A stretch of DNA of 64,000 nucleotides from Pectinophora gossypiella (Eukaryota > Arthropoda > Insecta > Lepidoptera > Gelechiidae): contig NC_065420.1 of the NCBI RefSeq assembly GCF_024362695.1, forward strand, positions 5,471,420 to 5,535,419, given 5' to 3'. Every line of letters starts with the position of its first letter. Positions within the stretch are counted from its first letter, which is position 1. A model generated the notes under the pieces. The model made no database searches and was not told the origin of the DNA. It saw only the letters and a list, made by a program, of their open reading frames with translations. Below, piece after piece: positions 54,700 through 64,000 of this stretch. Both the position numbers and the translations under genes were made by a program.

Positions 54700-55771
54700 G
54701 TAAGTCATAATGTACAATTTGAAGCTATTATAGACTGACAAAATATCAGTTCTCATCGCGACACGTAGGTGGCGTTAATTGGAAGTTATTTGTGCCAAAC
54801 GGCACAACTGCGATTTTTATCCGATGGCGACACGTGCCCTTTTTGAGATGAAATTATCCTTATGTTCTTATAGCATGTGTATAGCGTGTATTTAGCGATT
54901 GACTTTTGAACACCAAATGATCATCAATAAATCGAAATTGATCAATACCATAAGAAATTCGGGCGCTTATTTTCCTTATCACTAATTTAAGATCCACGCT
55001 TTTGTCGGTGTAGCATTCCTCTCGATGCTACTTTTTAGGGAAGAAAAGGCTCTGCCCACCCTAGTATGTATGTACGTGCGTGAGTTATATGTAAGTACGT
55101 ATCGCATACCCATTACATACGGATGATGTCACAGATGTATTGTTACGAGAACACGTTATCAACATTTTACGTAGAAGAATTCCAATAAAAAAAACTTTTA
55201 CTGCATATTTGGGACACGCTGATAAAAAACACATTGTGTATTGAAAGTTTACGACAGTAAAGCTGTTCGTGCATAATTCAATAAGTTTTATCAAAAGTTA
55301 CTCGTGCATAATACATTTCATGCAGTGACTTATAAAAATAAGTCATATTTTTTATTTTACCTATTGAAGTCAGCTTGTAACGTAATCCAATAGATAATCA
55401 CGGAAAGTTGAATTTCGAAGTTCTTAACAACACAAAAATTTAAAAACGACATTACATTTTTCAAATTTTTTTACCCTGTGAACCTTCCCTGGACTATGAT
55501 AAACATTATAAACCAAAATTAGCTAAATCACCCAGCGGATCTCGAGGTTTAGCGAAACAAACGAAGAACAATATATTTTTATACCTTTTTTACCATTATA
55601 GAGCATGTGTCAGGTGACTGATATTATGGCCAAACTAATTTTGAATAAATAAACACAAATACTATCATTTACTACTATTTACCAATTAACTAGAAATAAA
55701 AAAATAAATAAAAAGAGCAAGAAATCATGGAAATTGTAATGCATCGTTCTTCAAGTAATGAACTACACGGC

Positions 55772-56040
55772 GGTCTTCTATCATGTCATCAACCCTCGTA
55801 TCAGGGTTATTATTGAGTTGCCAAAGCCCCCTGAAATGGCTCATGTAACGACTACTTATTTACATCAGTATGTAGTAACCGAGATCCGTAAGTAGTGCCA
55901 TCCGAAAGACGGATCATATTACTGTCTTAATCAAACTAGGGTCCACAAAGTGATTTTTGTGATATGTATGTCCCCAACGGGATTCGAACCGGGTGCCTCC
56001 GGATAGGGAGCCTAACGCTCAACCACTGAATCAGAGGCCG
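55772..56040 (-). mobile_element. SINE family 3, nearly complete reversed copy
   Basis: The reverse complement starts GGCCTCTGATTCAGTGGTTG with AGCGTTAGGCTCCC and has CCCGGTTCGAATCCCGTTGG, a good B box. The body matches 51866-52190. Confidence 0.85.
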
Positions 56041-56374
56041 TCGGCGGTATAGGAAACTCAATAAATCTATATCGCGATTGTCATTGACATACAGATTTGA
56101 GTTTTTATTGCTCAGTTATTCTGGTCAGGAGTAATTCCATCATCGCGTACCTCACTCAAATGGAATTATTGGGGGAATCAGTACAATTCGATTAGATTGA
56201 TACAAATCTTACTTGCTTCTGTTTTGTTGCGTTTAAATTGGATAAATGATATCATCGACTGATGAATCATGAAGGAATATTAGGGGATATGGTATATTTA
56301 GGGCATGTTTAACTGCCTGAGAAGCCGTTAAGATTATGTCTGGCAGACAGTAATACTGCTGTCTGAATCTTAAG

Positions 56375-56620
56375 GCATTCGCACTACATCCGATTCTTAT
56401 CATATTCATATCCGAGCCGAGAATGACGGGCAGTAGAAAATTACTATGAGATAGGTTTTTCCGATATTCTCATAGTAATTTTCTACTGTCCGTCATCCGT
56501 CGTCGGCAACGGAGTTTATGCTAAAGCGACCATCAAATAGTTCTACTGCCACTTCTTATCAGTCATTGCACAAACTCGTATCGGATTAGAATTGGAGTAG
56601 TGCGAAAACGCCCTAACCCT
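56375..56620. mobile_element. Foldback / MITE-like palindrome
   Basis: Outer arms: TTCGCACTACATCCGATTCT and, reversed, TTCGCACTACTCCAATTCTA. Inner arms: ATGACGGGCAGTAGAAAATT with ACTATGAGA against TCTCATAGTAATTTTCTACT with GTCCGTCAT. The centre is about 20 bp. Non-coding. Confidence 0.75.
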
Positions 56621-57603
56621 TAACCAGCAGATGAGCTATTTGTCTGTTTGGCACCAAGTAGTCGTTACGTGAGCAGTGTCAAGGGCCTTTGGCGGCTCAA
56701 TAACAATCCACGCGAGAGAAGAACCAAGTGGTGAAATGTAACCTTTAATTGTAATCAAAGTATTATAGTGCGAGATAGTTTTGATTATATTGGACTATTA
56801 TAATGGACGATGAACTGAACACACTGTCACCCACTAGGTATAAGGTTCATCAAATCCATCTTGGGACTTCATATTAAAAGTGGATGCATATTGTCCTCTA
56901 GGTAATTTTTTGCATTGCCCACCCCATCAGGGACTACAGGCGTGATTTTATGTAGACTAACAATGGCCTGCATTTATACCGAAATAAATGTCTGTTTGAG
57001 TGAGTATTCGTGCGTCATTTCTCCTTGATCGTATTTGTTAGTGTTGCCGTTAGAAACTCGGAATTTGTTACAATTTCAGCTTTCTGATTAATTTTACTAA
57101 TTAACTGAATAGTACATTGCACAAACTAAGAAATAATTGAAAGTGCACGACATTCGATCTTGTATTCGATATTCAACCACTACAAGGACTACAATTCAAT
57201 AACAAGTTTACAGATGTCAATTAATATAGCCAGGCATTCCTAACCATGCAAATGACCGTTTATTAGGTACCCTACAGATGCGCATGAGAAAAGAAAAGTA
57301 TGTGTCGTTTAATTTATTCCTTGACTCTGCTTTCGGTTTGAGTTGGCCACACTGCGAACGCAAGCTACACAACACTACACATTCTTATTTCAAACTGGTC
57401 GCGATCGCGGCGCGCGCAAGTCGCACCGTAAACTTTGCCGCGTTTTTGTTTATTTTTTTATCTGTTTCCCGCGAACTCCGCCAGTACGCCACGGTTCCCG
57501 CTATTTTGGTGATTATTTGTGGCCTTGCTCGAAATTAGTTCCGATTAAAGTGATGTGTATGCGAACTGTTTAAAACTGTTTAGTTATTTATTTCAAAAGT
57601 AAA

Positions 57604-57636
57604 ATGAAGTTCAAAATTTTCAAGAAAACGCGTCAG
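57604..57636 (+). CDS. Possible 5' coding exon of an unidentified gene (partial)
   Basis: ATG at 57604 opens MKFKIFKKTRQ and ends at a donor CAG|GTAATG. It is preceded by a GC-richer promoter-like stretch (57300-57540). The start resembles the first exon of arrestins (xxRIFKKxSxNGK...), which also ends close after the FKK motif, but only 11 residues are visible and no second arrestin exon was found. It may also be an alternative first exon or a chance ATG before a donor. Confidence 0.3.
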
Positions 57637-58140
57637 GTAATGTTTGTTCAGCTGTTGTTTACTTCGTTATAATTTTATCTTTATCTATTAAGACGGTGAA
57701 AACGTATATATCTAAAAGTTTATTATTATAGGCAGTTTGAATTATTTTTATTTTAGTGGTTTAGTATTTGTTTTGAGACTACTAAAATAGATTCTAGGTG
57801 TGAAATACAACATAATAAATAATATTAAATGAGATACCGGTTTGCACTCGGTTGCATGCATCCAATCTACATAATGTTGCATCTGTGTGACACACATGAA
57901 GAAAAAGTTTGTTTTCACAATTATTATTAACTAATTATTGTTGCGAAGTCAGTATTTATTCTGTTCTTGATTAATGGCTTTTCTGTGATCAGTAAACTAT
58001 TTAAAAATACAAACCTAGCCTGGCCTGGTATGCTGGCCTGTGCCCAGCAGTGGGACGTATATAGGCTGTTTAATGTTTTATCTTATGTAAAGAAATACAC
58101 AAAAATATTTAAATTAAATAATTTTAAGGTGGATTGTATT

Positions 58141-58270
58141 ATAGATAGATAGATAAAATACTTTATTGAGCACAATTGACATAAGATACAGAAATAAGGA
58201 CAATAGATACAGAAAGGCACAACAGGCGGCCTTATTGCTCATGTAGCAATTTGTAATAATATCATACCTA
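58141..58270 (+). repeat. Retroelement tail
   Basis: AGATAGATAAAATACTTTAT ... AACAGGCGGCCTTATTGCTC. Same class as 9470-9600. Nearby 58015-58075 and 58645-58700 each contain CCTGTGCCCAGCAGT and TATATAGGCTG, another common lepidopteran LINE end. Confidence 0.55.
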
Positions 58271-58299
58271 AAAACATCTTAACATTGTTCAAAGATTTC

Positions 58300-59860
58300 C
58301 TCGTAGTAATGCTAGTACACTTAACCATCCGTATAGGCTACAGTACATACCTACGAATATAATCCATCTGAATTCGGCCCTACTATTTGGATTCACGGTT
58401 CATTTTAACTGATTGATCGTTTAATGTCACTTCCTAAAATAGAACACAAAGGACAATATCGTTAACGAGTTCTAAAGATAGATTCGAAATCGTAATAAAA
58501 GTTTTAGTATTTTAGTCTTAAGCGGAACATTTTTCATACGAACTAAGAAAACTTATCCTATAAGATTTTTTTGTTAGTTTAGCCTATACATTTACTTTAG
58601 GCTGAATACAACCAAAATTTGGCTATTTTTTTATATAATATTTTTAAGGGGAGGCCTGTGCCCAGCAGTATGATGTATGTATATAGGCTGTGTATGTACG
58701 AGTAGGTATGTTATAGAAGTAAAGCTACTATGCTGCTATGCTGGACTTCTAAGTATAGAAGTATTTAATATTCCCGGATACTGTGTTGAAGGAGTATATC
58801 GTCGCTTAAGATGCAAGTCGTTAATAACGTGTACAGTTTTAAACATATCATAAATATCTTTAAGGCGGCTTTCTAACGAGCTTTCATTGCCGCTTTTTAG
58901 TTGTCTATATAAGAGCCGCTATGCCGGAAGCAATAACTAATTACCTTAGTTATAAGTAATTAAGCTTAACGAAATGTTGGAAAAGCAAAATATCGTGTTC
59001 CCTCCGTTTTCCGCTTCTCTGCGGATATATCAGTAGCCATAAAGGAAGCGTCTTGATATTTTTCTTCTATTCCCCCTGTCACCATGGAATGTTGAAGCAG
59101 AAAAAAATTTAAAGCAGTTTAAATTTCAAATTACATTCAAATTTATAATTCTTCACTGTTCAACCTAGTATAACCTATACTCCAAAAATACTCACCACTT
59201 TACAGGTAGTATAGTAGCATGAGTAGGAAGTAGCTAGTACGCGCAGGTATGCGCTCGCGCCGGTTCTGTAGCTTACCCATCAACTTGACCCACAAACACG
59301 GGAAGCGTTTCCAATCGTACTTCCATTATCGAGAAACACCGAATCTACTTAAGGGATATTCCTCTCGGCGACGTAATTCAATATCTCATGGACGTGTGAA
59401 TTTGGGGTAAAGATGGCAGTATTAGACCACATAAACAGAAAAAAAAACATTTTTTTGACGACGTCATAATTTATTTTTAGACACGTTTTGGCGGTAAGGT
59501 AAAGATAATTGAAGATATGACCTAATGAACTTACCTAGTAATTGCCTATGCACTCTAGTTTCGTAAAAAATATATCTAGGTTGTCATCTACCCTATATTC
59601 AAATCGTCATTTGTTTCGATATGCATTAAAATCCACTGCACCGTGGCGTAAGGAAGCTCGCTTAGAAAGCTATTAAAATTCCAGCGATAAATGTTACAAA
59701 AATACGTTGATGCCATATCCCGGTTTGTTGAGGATGAAAGGGCAATTCTTCGTTATGCCTCAGTACTATTTGGCGAACAACATCGCAATCGTAATGCAGT
59801 ATGCAATTGCCCTTATTAGAAATATTTTATTTATAGTCTAAAATAGTGTAGTATTTACAG
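58300..59860. other. AT-rich non-coding stretch
   Basis: A LINE-end word at 58645-58700 and a small relative of the TGACGTCA repeats near 59440. No exon-like segment recognised. Confidence 0.4.
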
Positions 59861-59864
59861 TCGA

Positions 59865-59960
59865 TTGATGAATGTGGAGGAAGCTAGAGAAGTGGGTCGG
59901 GATCGAAGCAAATGGAATTCCATAACCTCTGCTTACCCCGGTGAGGAATAGGCGTGATTT
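59865..59960 (+). mobile_element. LINE 3' end relic
   Basis: Encodes NVEEAREVGRDRSKWNS, then a short tail to a stop. Second copy of the family at 6185-6365. Confidence 0.6.
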
Positions 59961-60099
59961 TAAGTTTGTTTATACATAAACAGACACACACAGCCTAGTG
60001 GGAAAGAGGCGTATCAGGAGAACGTATTGTTTTAACAGCTGTCAAATTCATGTATATTTCACACAGTTTAGTCGTCGGGAATGATGAACATAATATTTT

Positions 60100-60360
60100 T
60101 CTCTCATATGAGTTGTGAGGTCAATAACCAACCTCATCAACCCTGGTGTTAGGGGTGCTGAAATGGCTCATGTAACAACTACATACTTACTTAAGTAAAT
60201 AGTAGCCGGGACCGAGTGCTCAACGTGCCCTCGAGCCCCAACGAGTACGAACTTAGGGTGATTTGATTACCCTGCAATGTCTTAACCAAACTAGGGATCA
60301 CAAAATGATTTTTGTGGTTTTACTCCACCGGGATTCGAGCCCATAATTAATCCAATCCGG
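60100..60360 (-). mobile_element. SINE family 3, reversed copy
   Basis: Reverse complement: GGGCTCGAATCCCGGTGGAG (B box), AATCATTTTGTGATCCCTAG, CATGAGCCATTTCAGC, CACCAGGGTTGATGAGGTTG. The A-box end is missing or diverged. Confidence 0.75.
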
Positions 60361-61333
60361 AAAACCACCGTCATGTCAGTGCTGCAATTTAAACATAGAA
60401 TGCTGACGTTTGCGAGGAACCGCAGTCAATGTATACCGGGAAAAGAAAGTCGTTTCTGGTACCAATAAATATGAACGCGCGTTTATTTGCCGACATTCTG
60501 GTTCCAGTAATGCGATTGAGTCGTGAGAAAGTGGCGGAATATGTTTTTTTTGTGTAATTGATACGTTTTTGCTTGTAACATTGATGAATTAACGTGAATA
60601 CACTATATCGTCGCGTTATGGTGAAAACTTAGTTAGCGCCTTTTTGAAAAATCACATTCGGATGTGATTTTTGTTCGGAAAATGTCGCAATAGCCTCGCT
60701 TGTTTTAATCCAGGGGGCCTACCGGCTAATTCGCCGAACTTCGGCGACTTGAAAACGATTCAGATAAATCGAAGTTCGGCGTTTGGTACCGGGTAATTTC
60801 CGATGTTCATTGCAATCTGGATGAAAATCAATCCATAGATAATAATAGACATATTAGAGGGGTGCATGATTGAACGAATGACTTTTGGTCTTGCGTTCCG
60901 TTGAGACATTTGGTAAACATTTAATATTTTATATCATTATGAAATTAAAAAATACGGACTAATTTTGTATGTTATTTTTATTAATTGATAATATTTTTAG
61001 TTAATCACTTTGTAAAGTCTTACAAATGTTTAAAACAAAAGGAAAATGCAACGACGGATTTTTCTTTTGCAACTGAAGTAATGAAACGCAAAAAAAAAAA
61101 GAAAAATGACGTTATGTTATATCAGCTGACTTGAATTCGCGCCGAATGCAACAGTTTTATCTTCTCAGAATTTATACAATAACAACAATAACGAAAGAAA
61201 TGTAAGTAAATTATTAATCTAGAAGTAGTAAGAAACAAGTCAAGAAAGAATAGTCACATAATGAACCTATTCATTGTTCAACAACTTAAATAGTTTGTTG
61301 GAAACTTGTAAATGTATCTTTTTGTTTTTCTAG

Positions 61334-62165
61334 ATCACCGATTTACTACCTACTAGATCTAGAGAGTCGGAGGCTAGACATGGAAGAGCGACTTGTTTCA
61401 GCAGTCGACAAGCTGGCTGGCTACAGCTGCTGAAGCTAATAGCAAGGCCGCGGATATGCAGAGTTGCTTCGGCTGCTGCTGGAGGAAGTTAGTAGTAGTA
61501 AGTGAAGACCAATATAAGGTAATTTACTCAAACTTATTAAAAATTGTATGGAATTGGAGCAAGTAGGAGAAGTTTATAAGGATCACGACACTTGGTGGTC
61601 TGTCCCCTGGCGGGGTAGGCAGTTAGGACACTACATCCCTACGGGGACGCTACATCCCTATGTAGCGTAAAGATTGTATGTATGTTATATACCCAAATTT
61701 ACCTCCTTGATCAGCATATTTTACTCCATACTATAGCAAGAATAAAGGCCAAAAATAAATATCCTTATACCTTTGTATGTGCTACTTTATTACATTCCAA
61801 AATATTTTCTTTACATTGTATTTCATTCCATTAGAGTCGGCTAGTGTTCCTAAACTTTTAATTCATGAAGGACCACTTTACAAAATTTCTGCCTTGCCGG
61901 GATCACCCAAATAAATAAAGTAATAACTAAAGGATTATAACTAGTCTATAAAGACTATTACTAATGTACACAATAGACGTCATAAAAACTTTGTCATATT
62001 GTGACTGTTTATATTTCGCATGTATTTTATATGAATTAATGGATTTATTTATTACAGGTTAAAGAATAGCAGCATGACGATTCTCAAGAACGAAGACACT
62101 AGAGAAACTAAGTTAAAATACTTAAGTAAAAACATATGTATTCAATAAACTTGTATGTAAATATT
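61334..62165 (+). ncRNA. Possible spliced transcript end (two exons plus poly-A signal)
   Basis: A candidate internal exon starts after TTGTTTTTCTAG at 61333 and ends at TATAAG|GTAATT (about 61519). A terminal exon starts after TTTATTTATTACAG (about 62059) and is followed by AATAAA at 62144-62149. A short frame MQSCFGCCWRKLVVVSEDQY plus KVKE then stop crosses the junction in phase. Whether it is the C-terminus of a protein, a micropeptide or non-coding is unknown. The 62036-62066 segment is repeated at 62640-62668, so the acceptor may lie in a repeat. Coordinates are tentative. Confidence 0.25.
62144..62149 (+). terminator. Possible polyadenylation signal
   Basis: AATAAA about 80 bp after the candidate acceptor at 62058. 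Confidence 0.35.
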
Positions 62166-62947
62166 TAAGCTAAAGTATAAGTACTCCATTTATGTTATTT
62201 AAGTGAAGTTGTATTTAATTTAAATACTTAAGTTTGGTCATGTTATTTAAGTGAGTTTGTCTAGGGGTAACATTAAAGTACATTAAAGACAAAGCAACTA
62301 GATATCATTTTACCAAGAACTATTTTGAAACAAAAATAATATAGCATCACGCTTCTATTCCCGAAGGGGTAGGCAGAGGTGTATAGTATATTTATACACC
62401 CACTCCTTGCCAACTACTATCTAATAAAAAGATTTGTGTAGGTGTATTGATGAAGATGTTGGATGCAATTAACTTATATTTCCATATTATAGTAAGAATT
62501 GGGAACAATATTATAATTGTAGTATGTTCTAATTGATTACATTTCTTTGACCCCCCCGCAGGGCTTTTTTGACTATACTATTACACATTACAAATAGTCT
62601 AGTCCAATAAGGCCCCGCAAGCTTGTATTTATACAAAATAAATGGATTTATTTATTACAAGTTAAAGATAGATGGATAAACTACTTTATTAAGCATAATG
62701 GACACAAGATTAGAAAAATGTATCTACTTGAGAGATAGGTTGGTTAATGAGAGGGGTGCAATGAAACAAATTATGTAATAACACAAAATAAATAAATCTG
62801 CGTAATGAAAATAGTTTATTTGATGCCAATAAAGAAAGGTTTGTTGTATTATTGAATAACAAATCTGCCACTTTTGATTACACCACACTGACTTTGTAAT
62901 TTACATTTTAAGGACCACACAAGTCCACTTAATGAACTTAAACATAT

Positions 62948-63775
62948 TTAAATTAAGGAGATGTTCCTTCTGGAGGAGCAGTCTAGCACTAACACTCCCA
63001 TTGGATGCATCACAAATGTAATGCACATATCTCCATCACAAACCTGAAAATTAAAATATTTTTAGCGACTCAATCATAAGAATCAAAACAAATGTAGCTA
63101 GTTAAAGGTATGATTCTTACCAACATAACATGCAATGAATGGTAATACTTGCTATTGAAGAAGGCCTCTTCCCACTTGTGAGGTTGGATAATGGCAATGT
63201 GTGTGCCGTGGATGCATCCAAGTACTCCAAGAAATCCAAATTTGTCATTAAAACCTCTGGAGACTTCTACATGCTCAGTTTTTGTCCGAGGAAACTTGAT
63301 ATATTATCTCACGATTGCAGGCTGATTGAGGGCATTTGTCACTGTAATATATAACATACAGATATTATATTGGATTCATGTAATGTTGTAGTATAACTTT
63401 AATTATCAAAATATAAGGTAAAATATAACATAATATAGTAACCACCTACCTTAAAGTCGATTGCACAGTTGTAGAGCATTGGACCTCCAGATATGGTCCT
63501 AAGTCATGATACAAAGTCCGAAATGCATCTTTTGATAATCTAAAATTATTAATGTAGCTACTCTCTGAAACAAAACAAAATAGATAAGTATGAAATGAAC
63601 AAAAATCGCTTCTAGTAAGTTCAGCAACTTTTCCTCTGTAAACATTGAGCCACTTGTCAGAAATAATGTTATAAATAGATGTACCTGTGAGAAGTATATA
63701 CTGGCTTTTCTCTCGAAGTATCCTGCAATCGATTTGCTCAAGATTCTGAAGACATTTTCTTCCGCAGCAGCCCAT
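62948..63775 (-). pseudogene. Decayed HARBI1/Harbinger-like transposase gene
   Basis: Exon-like pieces at 63775-63685 (MGCCGRKCLQNLEQIDCRIL), 63564-63450 (INNFRLSKDAFRTLYHDLGP), about 63341-63121 and about 63043-62948 follow HARBI1-like order. The third piece encodes VTNALNQPAIVR, then an in-frame TAA, then YIKFPRT and later GFLGVLGCIHGTHIAIIQP. The catalytic Asp of the GCIDGTH motif is His here (codon at 63208-63210). The second exon does not join the third in phase. The last piece ends MHPMGVLVLDCSSRRNISLI. Stop, phase break and lost catalytic residue together indicate a dead copy; it is not closely related to the element at 36158. Confidence 0.65.
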
Positions 63776-64000
63776 AAAACGACTATCTCCATGACACTGT
63801 ATTTAGGTTTTTAAACACGAAAATCCACGCCGATATCAATTTTATATTGATTAAGACGTTCCTAAAATTTGTCGCCCACCGTAAATAGGTCCTAATATTG
63901 TTGAAAAACAGTGAAAATAAGAAATTAAAATTGATCACGGTTACTGAAAAGTGCCCGGCTTCAACTGACACTTCCAATGGGAATCGGCTTCAGGCGCCGA

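Larger units (their letters stand above)
54700..57603. other. Intronic/intergenic stretch, no Cert exon recognised
   Basis: AT-rich DNA holding a reversed repeat tail (55005-55060), a SINE 3 (55772-56040), a foldback (56375-56620) and a SINE 3 tail (56625-56720). The last 300 bp (57300-57600) become GC-richer, with GCGATCGCGGCGCGCGCAAG, which looks like a promoter or 5' UTR. Confidence 0.45.

Noticed and set aside
55970..56040. tRNA gene from the good A and B boxes
   Set aside because: The sequence continues into a SINE body shared with several copies and cannot fold as a complete tRNA by eye. The same applies to 3545-3575, 5570-5605 and 51880-51930.
57278..57573. Overlapping 76- and 86-codon plus frames
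   Set aside because: Two overlapping frames with no family match in a GC-richer region; better explained as promoter/5' UTR before the ATG at 57604.

Overview
This window is nuclear DNA from a lepidopteran insect, most likely a moth. The proteins are insect-like, the genes have many small exons with GT..AG introns, and the AT-rich non-coding DNA is full of tRNA-derived SINEs, LINE 3' ends and short inverted-repeat (MITE) elements of types common in Lepidoptera. I see no bacterial operon, CRISPR array, rRNA gene or functional tRNA gene. Exon boundaries were built by hand from frame continuity, splice signals and remembered family sequences.

Layout: (1) 1-429, + strand, last exons of a Neuralized-like/SOCS-box protein (NEURL2-like). 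(2) 2549-26455, - strand, a complete soluble adenylyl cyclase (ADCY10-like) gene in 34 exons; all phases join into a 1,631-residue reading frame. Its introns hold most of the repeats of the first 26 kb, and a 15-bp minisatellite sits directly before its start codon. (3) 26871-31102, a repeat-bearing stretch with no gene recognised. (4) 31103-33349, - strand, single-exon spenito/RBM15. (5) 34420-35379, + strand, Pex11 in three exons, divergent from spenito. (6) 36158-40189, an apparently intact PIF/Harbinger transposon flanked by TTA duplications. It encodes a Myb/SANT-like protein (+, 7 exons) and a DDE transposase (-, 2 exons), and it lies inside an older inverted-duplication structure that also preserves an unoccupied copy of the insertion site. 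(7) 41074-41637, + strand, mitochondrial ribosomal protein S17. (8) 42301-48937, - strand, FCP1 (RNA polymerase II CTD phosphatase), 12 exons. (9) 49386 onward, + strand, ceramide transfer protein CERT; six exons (residues 1-273) were found and the rest was not. (10) 54.7-64 kb, mostly repeats, a possible 5' exon at 57604, possible spliced exons ending at a polyadenylation signal near 62150, and a decayed HARBI1-like gene at the right edge.

The host genes are unrelated housekeeping or signalling genes: cAMP synthesis, m6A writer component, peroxisome division, mitochondrial translation, Pol II dephosphorylation and ceramide transport. They are not an operon. Two head-to-head pairs (spenito/Pex11 and FCP1/CERT) probably share promoter regions. 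The most notable items are the sequence changes in the cyclase regulatory pocket and NTPase module, the minisatellite abutting its start codon, the intact Harbinger element with an in-window empty site, and transposons landing within a few bases of splice sites.
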